Source: Candidatus Woesearchaeota archaeon
GTDB taxonomy: Archaea; Nanobdellota; Nanobdellia; Woesearchaeales; UBA10200
DNA: 6,817 bases
Assembly (NCBI GenBank): GCA_018302185.1
Contig: JAGVZX010000068.1
Span: 1-6,817, forward strand
Direction: 5' to 3'
Positions within the stretch are counted from its first letter, which is position 1; every line of letters begins with the position of its first letter. Shown here one piece after another: positions 1-5,685 of the stretch. Below the pieces are notes generated by a model. That model had not been told where the DNA came from and did no database searches. It was given only the letters and a program-made list of their open reading frames with translations. A program made the translations under genes and the position numbers.

Positions 1-1
1 C

Positions 2-106
2 CTAAAGACATTGGCACTTATATCAATCATAATGGGAGGACTATTTGGATTTATCAATTTAATGGTATCATTAGGATTTCTCATAACCATGATGAGACTA
101 TCTTAA
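2..106 (+). CDS. C-terminal end of a probable membrane protein (partial)
   Basis: The reading frame starting at base 2 is open from the window edge to a TAA at 104-106 and gives 34 residues, including TLALISIIMGGLFGF and NLMVSLGFLITMM. This is a hydrophobic, glycine-containing stretch typical of one or two closing membrane helices. Codons such as ATA, GGA, AGA, TCA and CTA match those of the other genes here. Frame 1 is also open to 156, but it would overlap the next gene and uses AGG and GGG. The chosen frame ends 23 bases before the convergent gene at 130-405. The start and the bulk of the gene lie outside the window, so no family can be assigned. A minus-strand ORF leaving the window cannot be fully excluded. 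Confidence 0.42.
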   Translation, partial: LKTLALISIIMGGLFGFINLMVSLGFLITMMRLS

Positions 107-129
107 ATTATTGTTTGAAAATATTAATA

Positions 130-405
130 TTATTTCTTTTTACAAACAATTTGTAAGTGTCCAGCAAAGTTTACAAGTGATCTATTAGTACAATTTTCAA
201 GTTCTATCTTTAAAAGTTCTTTCCTGATCACTCCACCTTTTTCCAATTTTTCCAAAACTTTCTCATCAACACGATGCATAAAAACAGAAGCACCAATTAT
301 TTCAACAACCACTAATTTTGCTCTTTTAGCATAAGATTCTAACTCTTCCCAAGTAAGATTGTATTGATTATGAACAAAATCATAAGAAATATTTGTTTTC
401 AACAA
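130..405 (-). CDS. small hypothetical protein, TTG start or 5'-truncated
   Basis: This frame encodes about 91 residues that I do not recognise. It is charged and probably helical (LTWEELESYAKRAK, VDEKVLEKLEKGG) with a short hydrophobic stretch VVVEIIGASVFM, and ends in a basic tail KKK. No signal peptide or membrane helix is evident. There is no ATG near the 5' end. The best start is TTG at 405, with a weak AGGG about 10 bases upstream. The same frame stays open upstream to a TGA at 442-444 (YRGKTIDRVKELL), and an adjacent frame carries TKYRRVSEFIG just before that. The gene may therefore be a remnant with a frameshift and lost start. It converges on the membrane protein gene to its left. Function unknown; expression uncertain. 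Confidence 0.4.
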   Translation of the reverse strand: MLKTNISYDFVHNQYNLTWEELESYAKRAKLVVVEIIGASVFMHRVDEKVLEKLEKGGVIRKELLKIELENCTNRSLVNFAGHLQIVCKKK

Positions 406-490
406 TTCTTTTACCCTATCAATTGTCTTGCCCCGATAAATTCAGAAACTCTTCGATACTTAGTATCTAAAAGAACATTTGTATACTGTG

Positions 491-679
491 TATGTGTAGC
501 GGACGTATGGGTTGTTTACTATAACATGATGCAAACTCTCGGGCGGTCAGAAGAAAAAACTTTTTTTGTTGTTATTGCATGACGAGTGTTTATAATGAAA
601 AATTTTAGTGATTGGGTACTGACCGCCTGCGTGATGAATGAATGTTTTTTGTGCATTAATAGTATGACCGCTACACATA
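491..679. repeat. outer 12-bp inverted repeat, 189-bp span
   Basis: TATGTGTAGCGG at 491-502 is the exact reverse complement of CCGCTACACATA at 668-679. Pairing continues inward to 507/663 with two non-Watson-Crick positions, one of which could be a G-U pair in RNA. I see no target-site duplication flanking the arms, so a recent transposon insertion is not supported. The arms enclose the second inverted pair at 540-550/619-629. Confidence 0.6.
540..629. repeat. inner inverted repeat sharing the GCGGTCA core
   Basis: GGCGGTCAG at 542-550 is the exact reverse complement of CTGACCGCC at 619-627. A G-T pair and a C-G pair extend the stem to 540/629. TGACCGC occurs both here (620-626) and in the outer right arm (665-671), so the four arms are variants of one word. 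An RNA from this region could form a long rod with the two stems stacked, or the words could be repeated protein-binding sites. Confidence 0.55.
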
Positions 680-693
680 AAATAATGAACATC

Positions 694-1596
694 TCAATCA
701 TCAATTCCAGTATCACTACCTTTTCTACCTATAAAAGCTCTTGCCAGATTTGACAAATAAAAATTTTCCGCGTCGACTAATTCTTGAACGCTTGGAGGTT
801 GTATCACATCATCCCTTTTCGCTTTCCCTTGTAATATAGTCATAGTATCCCAAGAATCAATAAGAGGTTGATACACCTGCTTATTATCTGCAAAGAATGA
901 TATAATATTCCACGCGTCACGAGAATAATTTAACAATTCGTACGCTGGAAAAATTCTTAGAGAACGACTGCCAATAAAACCTTTGTCTGTTGGAACCTGA
1001 TCACCAACAGTCTCCAATGCAAGATTTTTTGATGTGACAAGACCACCAAAACGAATCGCATGACTCAATCTCAAAGCATCATTCACGACAGGATTATTGC
1101 CAAAACGCAACCTACCATCCATGACTAACTCCCCATTATACACTCCAACCCTCATAACAGGAGCATAATCACTATCTCTGACAGGAGCAACAAGTTTAGA
1201 CACTGGTAAAACTTTAGTATCACTCAAAGAACGATCCCATGAAGGGTCATGAGAACTCTCTAACGGGTGGGCTAAAACGAGATCAATACATGCCTCAGAT
1301 TTATAATTGCGTCCTGACGGGTGCTGGACATCTGAAATTTTTACAGTCGAAGTCCCAGGAAGAAATTCTTCAAGAAACCTTTTCGCAGCATTCTTCACAG
1401 TCAAAGTATACGCCTCAACCTGATCACGATTAAAACCATGAGAAATATCAACAGTGGCCATACACTGCAACGCGCCCTTCATAGCATCATAAGACCCAGA
1501 AACATCATCACGAACAATATGAGTAAGTTTAGTATGCGGATCGTACGAAAACCCTTTCACGCCAAAATTTTCAATCAATTCAAGAGGCATAAGCAT
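694..1596 (-). CDS. hypothetical protein downstream of qng1
   Basis: This encodes about 300 residues. I do not recognise the family. It is a soluble-looking protein with no membrane helix or signal peptide, mixed alpha/beta composition, an aspartate-rich tail (GSDTGIDD), and central stretches such as LRFGNNPVVNDALRLSHA and GSRSLRIFPAYELLNYSRDA. Start choice: ATG at 1596 has GAGGA about 13 bases upstream. TTG at 1599 and ATG at 1590 are alternatives. The gene lies 45 bases downstream of the Qng1 gene on the same strand with no evident promoter between, so the two are probably cotranscribed. Sampled lines are about 42-45% G+C, similar to secY and above the surrounding genes, which argues for a long-resident gene. 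A role linked to queuosine salvage is only an inference from position. Confidence 0.75.
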   Translation of the reverse strand: MLMPLELIENFGVKGFSYDPHTKLTHIVRDDVSGSYDAMKGALQCMATVDISHGFNRDQVEAYTLTVKNAAKRFLEEFLPGTSTVKISDVQHPSGRNYKSEACIDLVLAHPLESSHDPSWDRSLSDTKVLPVSKLVAPVRDSDYAPVMRVGVYNGELVMDGRLRFGNNPVVNDALRLSHAIRFGGLVTSKNLALETVGDQVPTDKGFIGSRSLRIFPAYELLNYSRDAWNIISFFADNKQVYQPLIDSWDTMTILQGKAKRDDVIQPPSVQELVDAENFYLSNLARAFIGRKGSDTGIDD

Positions 1597-1641
1597 CAAG
1601 AAAAGGAAGTCCTCACTGGTTTAATAATGTTTCGTAAACCT

Positions 1642-2565
1642 TTAATAAGCAATAGTCCTCGTCCTATGATAAGGTTCATCAATTAATTCTTTTTTCTGTC
1701 CTTCCAACCAGAGATAATCATTTATTTGGTTTGATGTTACACAGTTCAACTCTTTTTTTATTAGTTCAACAGCATGAATCGTGTGAGCTCTTATTTCTAC
1801 TTCTTCCATGCTTCCAACAAGAATTTTTTTCCTTAAAATTATTTTCTTTTGTAATTCATCACTGTATTGTAAAATACCATATCTCCTTAAAACTTGAGGA
1901 ATTTTATAATCCGCACAAGCAGTTAATACTTCAACAGTCTCAAAACATCCAAAAAAATTGTTCAAATCAGCTGCTAAAAGTTGTGCACGTTTTCTAAAAA
2001 ATACTTTATTTCTATTATAGTCCGATACATCTTCAAATGATTGGAACGTGCCAACTATTATATCAATAAATCGTATCACATCACCTTCCGCAGAATCAAC
2101 AATATACCTAAAATCTCCTCCATACTTCTTCTGCGTATTCCTGCCAACCTCATTCAAAATTTTTACTCGTTCATCAAGCAATGGTATTTCTACACTACCT
2201 CTCAATATATTCTCTAAATCTGATCTTTGAATATTTGCCAAACACTTTGGAGAAAAATTTGCACCAACAGCTATTGCACCTACCAAACAAATCATCATCG
2301 CTTTTGAACCGTCATATATTTTCCCTGAATAGTCAACAGTCCACCGAGGAGTACCCCAATAACTAAAACTTATGGAATCAAGAGTGAAAAGAAAGTTCAT
2401 TTTTTCTACTTCCGTCAACTGTCGTAAATCAAATGGACAAATGCTCAACCAATGATATACTTTTGATTCATCAAATGTGTGAGCAAATGCTTTTATTTTC
2501 TCATCCAGTAGTTTTACAGATGTTGATTGCGTAAGTACAGGTTCTAAACTATCTAAAATATTCAT
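1642..2565 (-). CDS. qng1: queuosine-salvage protein, Qng1/DUF2419 family
   Basis: This is a full-length member (307 residues) of the Q-salvage family (Pfam Q_salvage/DUF2419), whose characterised members are queuosine 5'-phosphate N-glycosylases that release the base queuine for reuse. Numbered from the upstream GTG, family motifs in order are WGTPRW at 73-78, EIPLLDERVKILNEVGR at 129-145, FFRKRAQLLAADL at 192-204, ADYKIPQVLRRYG at 221-233 followed by LQYSDEL, EEVEIRAHTIHAVEL at 257-271, and the C-terminal PYHRTRTIAY. The ADYKIPQ aspartate and the adjacent basic and aromatic residues are the likely active site. ATG at 2565 is preferred because GTGAT lies four bases upstream. GTG at 2574 would suit a leaderless transcript from the TATA box at 2597-2604. 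It shares a divergent promoter with the Lrp-like gene. The family assignment is firm; the substrate in this organism is not. Confidence 0.93.
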   Translation of the reverse strand: MNILDSLEPVLTQSTSVKLLDEKIKAFAHTFDESKVYHWLSICPFDLRQLTEVEKMNFLFTLDSISFSYWGTPRWTVDYSGKIYDGSKAMMICLVGAIAVGANFSPKCLANIQRSDLENILRGSVEIPLLDERVKILNEVGRNTQKKYGGDFRYIVDSAEGDVIRFIDIIVGTFQSFEDVSDYNRNKVFFRKRAQLLAADLNNFFGCFETVEVLTACADYKIPQVLRRYGILQYSDELQKKIILRKKILVGSMEEVEIRAHTIHAVELIKKELNCVTSNQINDYLWLEGQKKELIDEPYHRTRTIAY

Positions 2566-2596
2566 TGTAATCACTCTTTAATGAATATTGTTAATA

Positions 2597-2647
2597 TATA
2601 TAAACTTTAATCTGTATATATTTACAATAATAAAGTTTATATACAGA
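2597..2647. promoter_or_regulatory. symmetric divergent promoter with interleaved inverted repeats
   Basis: TATATAAACTTTA at 2597-2609 is the exact reverse complement of TAAAGTTTATATA at 2631-2643. Each arm reads AAAG plus TTTATATA toward its own gene, i.e. a BRE-like element and a canonical archaeal TATA box. The right TATA box is centred 29.5 bases before the ATG at 2669, implying a leaderless regulator mRNA. The left one is 26.5 bases before the GTG at 2574 and 35.5 before the ATG at 2565. A second perfect 10-bp pair, TCTGTATATA at 2611-2620 and TATATACAGA at 2638-2647, interleaves with the first and overlaps the rightward TATA box. It is a good operator candidate for the Lrp-like protein. 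Confidence 0.75.
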
Positions 2648-2668
2648 ATATATTTTATAATGTAAAAT

Positions 2669-3607
2669 ATGGATAAAAAGGATAAAGATATCATACGGAT
2701 ATTAATGCAGCATTCAAGAACCCCAATAACTCAATTGGCAAAGAAGATAAAGGTTTCGAGAGAGGTTGCAACATATCGCTTGAATCGATTGAAAAAAGAA
2801 GGGATTATTTTAGAGTTTGTAACAGAAATTAATGTACAAAAGATGGGTTTTATCAGCGCAGCAGTCTTTGTGAACGTGAAAGCAACACGACAAAAAGAAT
2901 TCAAAGAATTTCTCGCAGAAACATCATTTGTATCATGGGTTGCGGAGCTTTCTGGAGTTTGGAGTTTTGGGTTTTCAATTATTGGAAAAACAAATGAGGA
3001 ATTAGATCAAAAATTTTCTACAATATATCACACATTCAAAGATACAATCCTAGACCACAGATTTCTACTCCACAAGAAATCAACATTCTTTTATCAGAAA
3101 TATTTTGGAGATACTCCAACACCAACACCTAAGAAATCATTTACGTTGTATACACTCGATAAAAAAGATAAAATTATTCTTCAAGAGATTTCAAAAAATT
3201 CAAGAGTTGATTGTGTTGCATTATCCGGAAAAACAGCTCTTACGGGGCCTGCAGTCGCACAAAGAATAAAACACTTAGAAAAAAGTGGTCACATAGAATC
3301 ATACTCCCTTTTTGTTGACGTTTCAAAAATAGGATTCTTTCAATATAGTATTTTTATCATCAACAAGAACGTTGACGAAAAACAAAAACTTTTTAACTAC
3401 TTACGACAACATAAAAATGTTTCATTCATTGCAGAATATGTTGGAGACCAAGTCATAGAGTTCGGACTTTTTGTTCAAGACCCGTATGAATTAAGAGAAA
3501 AATTACAAGAAATTGAAGAAGTATTCCCAAACAATAGAACTATTGAAGTATCACTCTTCCAAAAAGAATTCGTCTCCATAGGACCACCACGATGCGTGTT
3601 TGAGTGA
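2669..3607 (+). CDS. duplicated Lrp/AsnC-type transcription regulator
   Basis: This encodes 312 residues, about twice the usual Lrp length, made of two tandem modules. Winged-helix 1 spans about residues 1-55 (DKKDKDIIRILMQHSR, VSREVATYRLNRLKKEGII), followed by a RAM-like alpha/beta region at about 60-140. After a TPTPTP linker (149-154), winged-helix 2 spans about 163-215 (LDKKDKIILQEISKNSRVD, AVAQRIKHLEKSGHIESY), and a second RAM-like region about 221-300. Such proteins bind DNA as oligomers and often control their own gene. The ATG at 2669 fits a leaderless transcript. It is divergent from qng1 across a shared palindromic promoter, so control of qng1 is plausible but inferred. The last 47 bases, coding EFVSIGPPRCVFE and the stop, are duplicated at 4986-5032. 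Confidence 0.9.
   Translation: MDKKDKDIIRILMQHSRTPITQLAKKIKVSREVATYRLNRLKKEGIILEFVTEINVQKMGFISAAVFVNVKATRQKEFKEFLAETSFVSWVAELSGVWSFGFSIIGKTNEELDQKFSTIYHTFKDTILDHRFLLHKKSTFFYQKYFGDTPTPTPKKSFTLYTLDKKDKIILQEISKNSRVDCVALSGKTALTGPAVAQRIKHLEKSGHIESYSLFVDVSKIGFFQYSIFIINKNVDEKQKLFNYLRQHKNVSFIAEYVGDQVIEFGLFVQDPYELREKLQEIEEVFPNNRTIEVSLFQKEFVSIGPPRCVFE
3561..3607 (+). repeat. direct repeat copy 1 (3' end of the Lrp-like gene)
   Basis: This 47-base stretch ends exactly at the regulator's TGA and matches 4986-5032 with one mismatch (C at 3574, A at 4999). The mismatch is a silent GTC/GTA valine change in the regulator frame. Copy 2 has one more A in its leading A-run. Homology stops at the stop codon. 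The position resembles an attachment site at a gene's 3' end. Confidence 0.9.
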
Positions 3608-3627
3608 TTAAAACAACATGAACACAA

Positions 3628-3659
3628 ACATTTATATATGTAAGGATATATATGTATCC
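3628..3659 (+). promoter_or_regulatory. promoter and operator candidate of the AbiE operon
   Basis: TTTATATA at 3631-3638 is a canonical archaeal TATA box, centred 29.5 bases before the ATG at 3664, exactly the spacing seen for the Lrp-like gene. The 16-base near-palindrome GGATATATATGTATCC (3644-3659, one mismatched pair) lies between the TATA box and the expected transcription start, where a bound antitoxin would repress its own operon. Confidence 0.55.
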
Positions 3660-3663
3660 TACC

Positions 3664-4263
3664 ATGATACCTCAACAACTTCTTGAACGCGCAGTGAGGA
3701 AAGAGGGGAGTATCGTCCCAGTACTGTTCAAACCAGTACAATTTTTAGTACTCAAAAAAATGATGAAGGGAGAACTACTGGACGAAAATGAGAAACGATA
3801 CCTGCGCGGAGGAATACAAAAAAAGATGAATGCAGTACAAGAACTCACAGAAAAAGATAACCATGATGGAAAATTAAACACTATTCTTCAATCACTAAAC
3901 CAGTATTATATTACAGGACTGGAAGCACTTCGCCACAATGGATATGGTTGGTATTATGATCCAAAGAGTATAGAAGTAATAAATACAAGTATTACTGGAA
4001 GAATTAGAATTCATGGTTGCACAATAAAATTTATACGAGTAAAATCATTGAGAAATACAAAAGGAAAAAATGACAAAGAAAACGGACTCGCGTACGCAAC
4101 AAATGAACAAATATTAAAAGATGTTAGATACACAAAAAATAAGTATACAGAAAAAATATGGCACCAAATGCTTCATCGATACGGAGATCTTTTTGCAATG
4201 AAAAAAGTAAAAGAAGAAACCAATACAGAACATACAATAAATTATTCTCTGTATGGAGTATAA
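3664..4263 (+). CDS. putative AbiEi-like antitoxin
   Basis: This encodes about 199 residues and sits directly upstream of an AbiEii toxin, so it is probably the antitoxin that neutralises the toxin and represses the operon. The N-terminal part looks like a winged helix (VLFKPVQFLVLKKMMKGE, ENEKRYLRGGIQKKMNAV, within the first 65 residues). The middle contains LRHNGYGWYYDP and a beta-rich VINTSITGRIRIHG. The C-terminal part is basic and includes ATNEQILKDVRY. I do not see an unmistakable AbiEi signature; the call leans on gene order and the helix-turn-helix-like start. The start is set at ATG 3664 because the TATA box predicts transcription from about 3661. An in-frame ATG at 3652 is the alternative, with AGG eight bases upstream. 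The stop overlaps a possible toxin ATG, indicating tight coupling. Confidence 0.65.
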   Translation: MIPQQLLERAVRKEGSIVPVLFKPVQFLVLKKMMKGELLDENEKRYLRGGIQKKMNAVQELTEKDNHDGKLNTILQSLNQYYITGLEALRHNGYGWYYDPKSIEVINTSITGRIRIHGCTIKFIRVKSLRNTKGKNDKENGLAYATNEQILKDVRYTKNKYTEKIWHQMLHRYGDLFAMKKVKEETNTEHTINYSLYGV

Positions 4264-4267
4264 AAAA

Positions 4268-4969
4268 ATGACACGCATACTCAATATTCTTGCTCAATTC
4301 TTGAAAGAAGTAGAAAAAGATAATCCCCACAACCTTGTTCTGAAAGGAGGAACTGCACTTTCATTGTACTATCTTGACCATCATCGAGAATCTGAAGATT
4401 TAGATTTTGATGTTGAACAACAATACATTCAGAAATATACAAAGATAGAACAGTATATACAAAATATTTTTGAAAAATTGAAAGAACAAAAGATTCTTAC
4501 AGAGTATAGAATAACAAAAGCAGGATTTGCATCTACAAAAAGATATCATATCAGTATACAACTCAAAACACACAAAATATATCATACAAAGATAGACATC
4601 GATTTTGTCGAACTACCAAAAATATTTGAGCAGAGAGGAGAACTTCTCTTGTATTCACAAGAAAGACTTTTTATAGGGAAACTCATCGCATTCACCAACA
4701 GAAATGAATTCAAGGATCTGTATGATATTTCACAACTCATCAAAAATGTACACATTGAACAATGGAAAGGGAACGAGCACGTTCAACAACTACTCCAAAA
4801 AACTATTGAAACAATAAAAGAAGAGGATATAAACAGAATGTTCAAAACTGCGTTCAGAAATATAGATATGAGATTTAAAAATCTCAAAGAATCACAATTA
4901 CAAACATTTATACAGAAAACAGAACATGATATTCACAAAATTATGAATATAATAAAAAAGGAAATATAA
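4268..4969 (+). CDS. abiEii: AbiEii/AbiGii-family nucleotidyltransferase toxin
   Basis: This encodes 233 residues with the nucleotidyltransferase-fold signature of AbiEii (MenT-like) toxins. Numbered from the upstream ATG at 4253, these are KGGTAL at 31-36, RESEDLDFDV at 45-54 with the metal-binding aspartates, KIDIDFVE at 113-120, and the family block IGKLIAFTNRNEFKDLYDIS at 141-160. A helical lysine-rich tail follows. Studied relatives transfer nucleotides to targets such as tRNA 3' ends and block growth; the target here is unknown. ATG at 4268 is preferred because GGAG lies nine bases upstream and it sits four bases after the antitoxin stop. ATG 4253 would overlap the antitoxin by 11 bases. 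Catalytic motifs look intact. The gene is very AT-rich, consistent with recent acquisition, and ends just before repeat copy 2. Confidence 0.9.
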   Translation: MTRILNILAQFLKEVEKDNPHNLVLKGGTALSLYYLDHHRESEDLDFDVEQQYIQKYTKIEQYIQNIFEKLKEQKILTEYRITKAGFASTKRYHISIQLKTHKIYHTKIDIDFVELPKIFEQRGELLLYSQERLFIGKLIAFTNRNEFKDLYDISQLIKNVHIEQWKGNEHVQQLLQKTIETIKEEDINRMFKTAFRNIDMRFKNLKESQLQTFIQKTEHDIHKIMNIIKKEI

Positions 4970-4985
4970 AATAATATACACGCCA

Positions 4986-5032
4986 AAAAAGAATTCGTAT
5001 CCATAGGACCACCACGATGCGTGTTTGAGTGA
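4986..5032 (+). repeat. direct repeat copy 2 (orphan tail of the Lrp-like gene)
   Basis: This matches 3561-3607 at 46 of 47 bases but is not preceded by regulator sequence. The bases just upstream (4970-4984) show no homology beyond two Cs. It still encodes EFVSIGPPRCVFE and a stop in one frame, yet has no start or coding context. It ends one base before the vapC stop codon (minus strand, 5034-5036). Confidence 0.9.
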
Positions 5033-5033
5033 A

Positions 5034-5438
5034 CTAAAAAAGTATTTCTATGACCTCTCTCGTTGTGATAATGTCAACCTCTTCTTGTTGTTTTAATTCT
5101 TCATCATTCGTCCAAAGAGATATACTCATAGAAAGTGCGAGGGCGATAAACTCTATATCATTTTTGTCGGGAGTTATCATTTTTGCTTTCGAGAACGACG
5201 TTTGATATTCTTCGATTTGCACAATCGTTACAATACTTTTCAGTTCCTCAACAGTCTTTTTGAATATGTCTCTCGTTATTTTGGCATTTTTGAGTATGTG
5301 TTCAGAATGGTTCTCTATTTCTACAAAAGAGTATCCGGTCGTGAAAAGTTGTAGTTTTGGGTGTTGGAGAATTTTTCTTGTTGTTGAGTGCTCCCAAAAA
5401 TATGCTATGAGAACATTTGTATCAACAACAAATTTCAT
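5034..5438 (-). CDS. vapC: PIN-domain ribonuclease toxin VapC
   Basis: This encodes 134 residues, a normal length for VapC. The acidic PIN residues are all present: D6 in VVDTNVLIAYF, E40 in SFVEIENH, D94 (with D91) in PDKNDIEFIALAL, and D112 in LWTNDEEL. Together they would bind the metal for RNA cleavage. The ATG follows the vapB stop with no gap, and GGATTGAT a few bases upstream can serve as the ribosome site, so translation is coupled. The 3' end faces the AbiE islet: its TAG lies one base from repeat copy 2, and before insertion it would have stood equally close to the Lrp-like gene's stop. Family assignment is firm; the RNA target cannot be read from sequence. Confidence 0.93.
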   Translation of the reverse strand: MKFVVDTNVLIAYFWEHSTTRKILQHPKLQLFTTGYSFVEIENHSEHILKNAKITRDIFKKTVEELKSIVTIVQIEEYQTSFSKAKMITPDKNDIEFIALALSMSISLWTNDEELKQQEEVDIITTREVIEILF

Positions 5439-5681
5439 TTATATCAATCCTTTCTTTTTGAGCGCGGAAACACGTTCTTTTCTCATAGGTGTAGAAATTT
5501 GTGAAAACCAGCGTCCAATTTCTTCATCCTTTTGCACCCCTGCAAGTAATTGTTCTTTCATCTCAAGCTGATGCGTTTTTTGGAGTATGCATCTTCGAAT
5601 AAATCCTGACCAATTTATCTCATCAAACAGTTTCATCTTCATATGAACTTGTTCCGGAAGGGAAAGTGTAACGCTTACCAT
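5439..5681 (-). CDS. vapB: ribbon-helix-helix antitoxin VapB
   Basis: This encodes 80 residues. The N-terminal VSVTLSLPEQVHMKMK followed by EINWSGFIRRCILQK is the typical archaeal ribbon-helix-helix antitoxin pattern: a DNA-contacting strand, then two helices with the INWS turn. The charged remainder (about residues 40-80) would wrap around VapC and block its active site. The stop adjoins the vapC ATG. The ATG at 5681 is 27.5 bases from the centre of a TATA box, so the message is probably leaderless. The gene lies 40 bases downstream of the EMC3-like gene on the same strand but has its own promoter and a palindrome, consistent with autoregulation by the VapBC complex. Confidence 0.88.
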   Translation of the reverse strand: MVSVTLSLPEQVHMKMKLFDEINWSGFIRRCILQKTHQLEMKEQLLAGVQKDEEIGRWFSQISTPMRKERVSALKKKGLI

Positions 5682-5685
5682 AATA

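Larger units (their letters stand above)
406..693. other. gene-poor interval with nested inverted repeats
   Basis: I see no credible protein gene in these 288 bases. The ORFs crossing it are short, of unlikely composition, and mutually overlapping. The stretch is locally richer in GC than the gene to its left and is organised around the motif GCGGTCA/TGACCGC, which occurs in inverted orientation in two nested pairs (see the repeat entries). A T-run at 561-567 could act as an archaeal plus-strand terminator. C/D-box-like words (CTGA at 619-622, GTGATGA at 631-637) are present, but not in a complete C-D'-C'-D arrangement. It could be a structured RNA, a degenerate small insertion element, or a regulatory region. 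Confidence 0.5.
3608..5032 (+). mobile_element. putative AbiE toxin-antitoxin islet bounded by 47-bp direct repeats
   Basis: The segment runs from just after the regulator stop to the end of the second repeat copy, 1425 bases, and contains only the AbiEi-like and AbiEii genes with their promoter. It is distinctly AT-rich: a sampled AbiEii line is about 20% G+C, against about 35% in the regulator and 45% in secY. Removing it by recombination between the repeats would leave the regulator intact, with its TGA one base from the vapC stop. No integrase, transposase or terminal inverted repeat is visible, so the mechanism is unknown. An alternative is that copy 2 is the tail of a second, mostly deleted regulator paralogue. 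Confidence 0.6.

Noticed and set aside
1..156. Open reading frame in frame 1 ending at TAA 154-156
   Set aside because: It would overlap the minus-strand gene at 130-405 and uses AGG and GGG codons less typical of the window. The frame starting at base 2 ends cleanly before that gene and looks like a membrane helix.
619..637. C/D-box small RNA signature (CTGA then GTGATGA)
   Set aside because: Only an internal D'/C' pair is visible. There is no matching outer C box and no D box at the expected distance downstream.
491..679. Insertion of a miniature transposable element bounded by the outer inverted repeat
   Set aside because: No flanking target-site duplication is visible and no known terminal sequence is recognised, so it is reported only as an inverted repeat.
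519..716. Minus-strand ORF with a hydrophobic N-terminal part
   Set aside because: It overlaps the end of the 694-1596 gene, spans the inverted-repeat region, and has no ribosome site or sensible composition beyond one AT-driven hydrophobic run.
4400..4585. Minus-strand phenylalanine/cysteine-rich ORF inside abiEii
   Set aside because: It is an antisense shadow of the lysine-rich toxin gene, whose catalytic motifs are clear on the plus strand.
3561..5032. CRISPR array based on a repeated 47-mer
   Set aside because: There are only two copies, 1425 bases apart, and one lies within a coding sequence.
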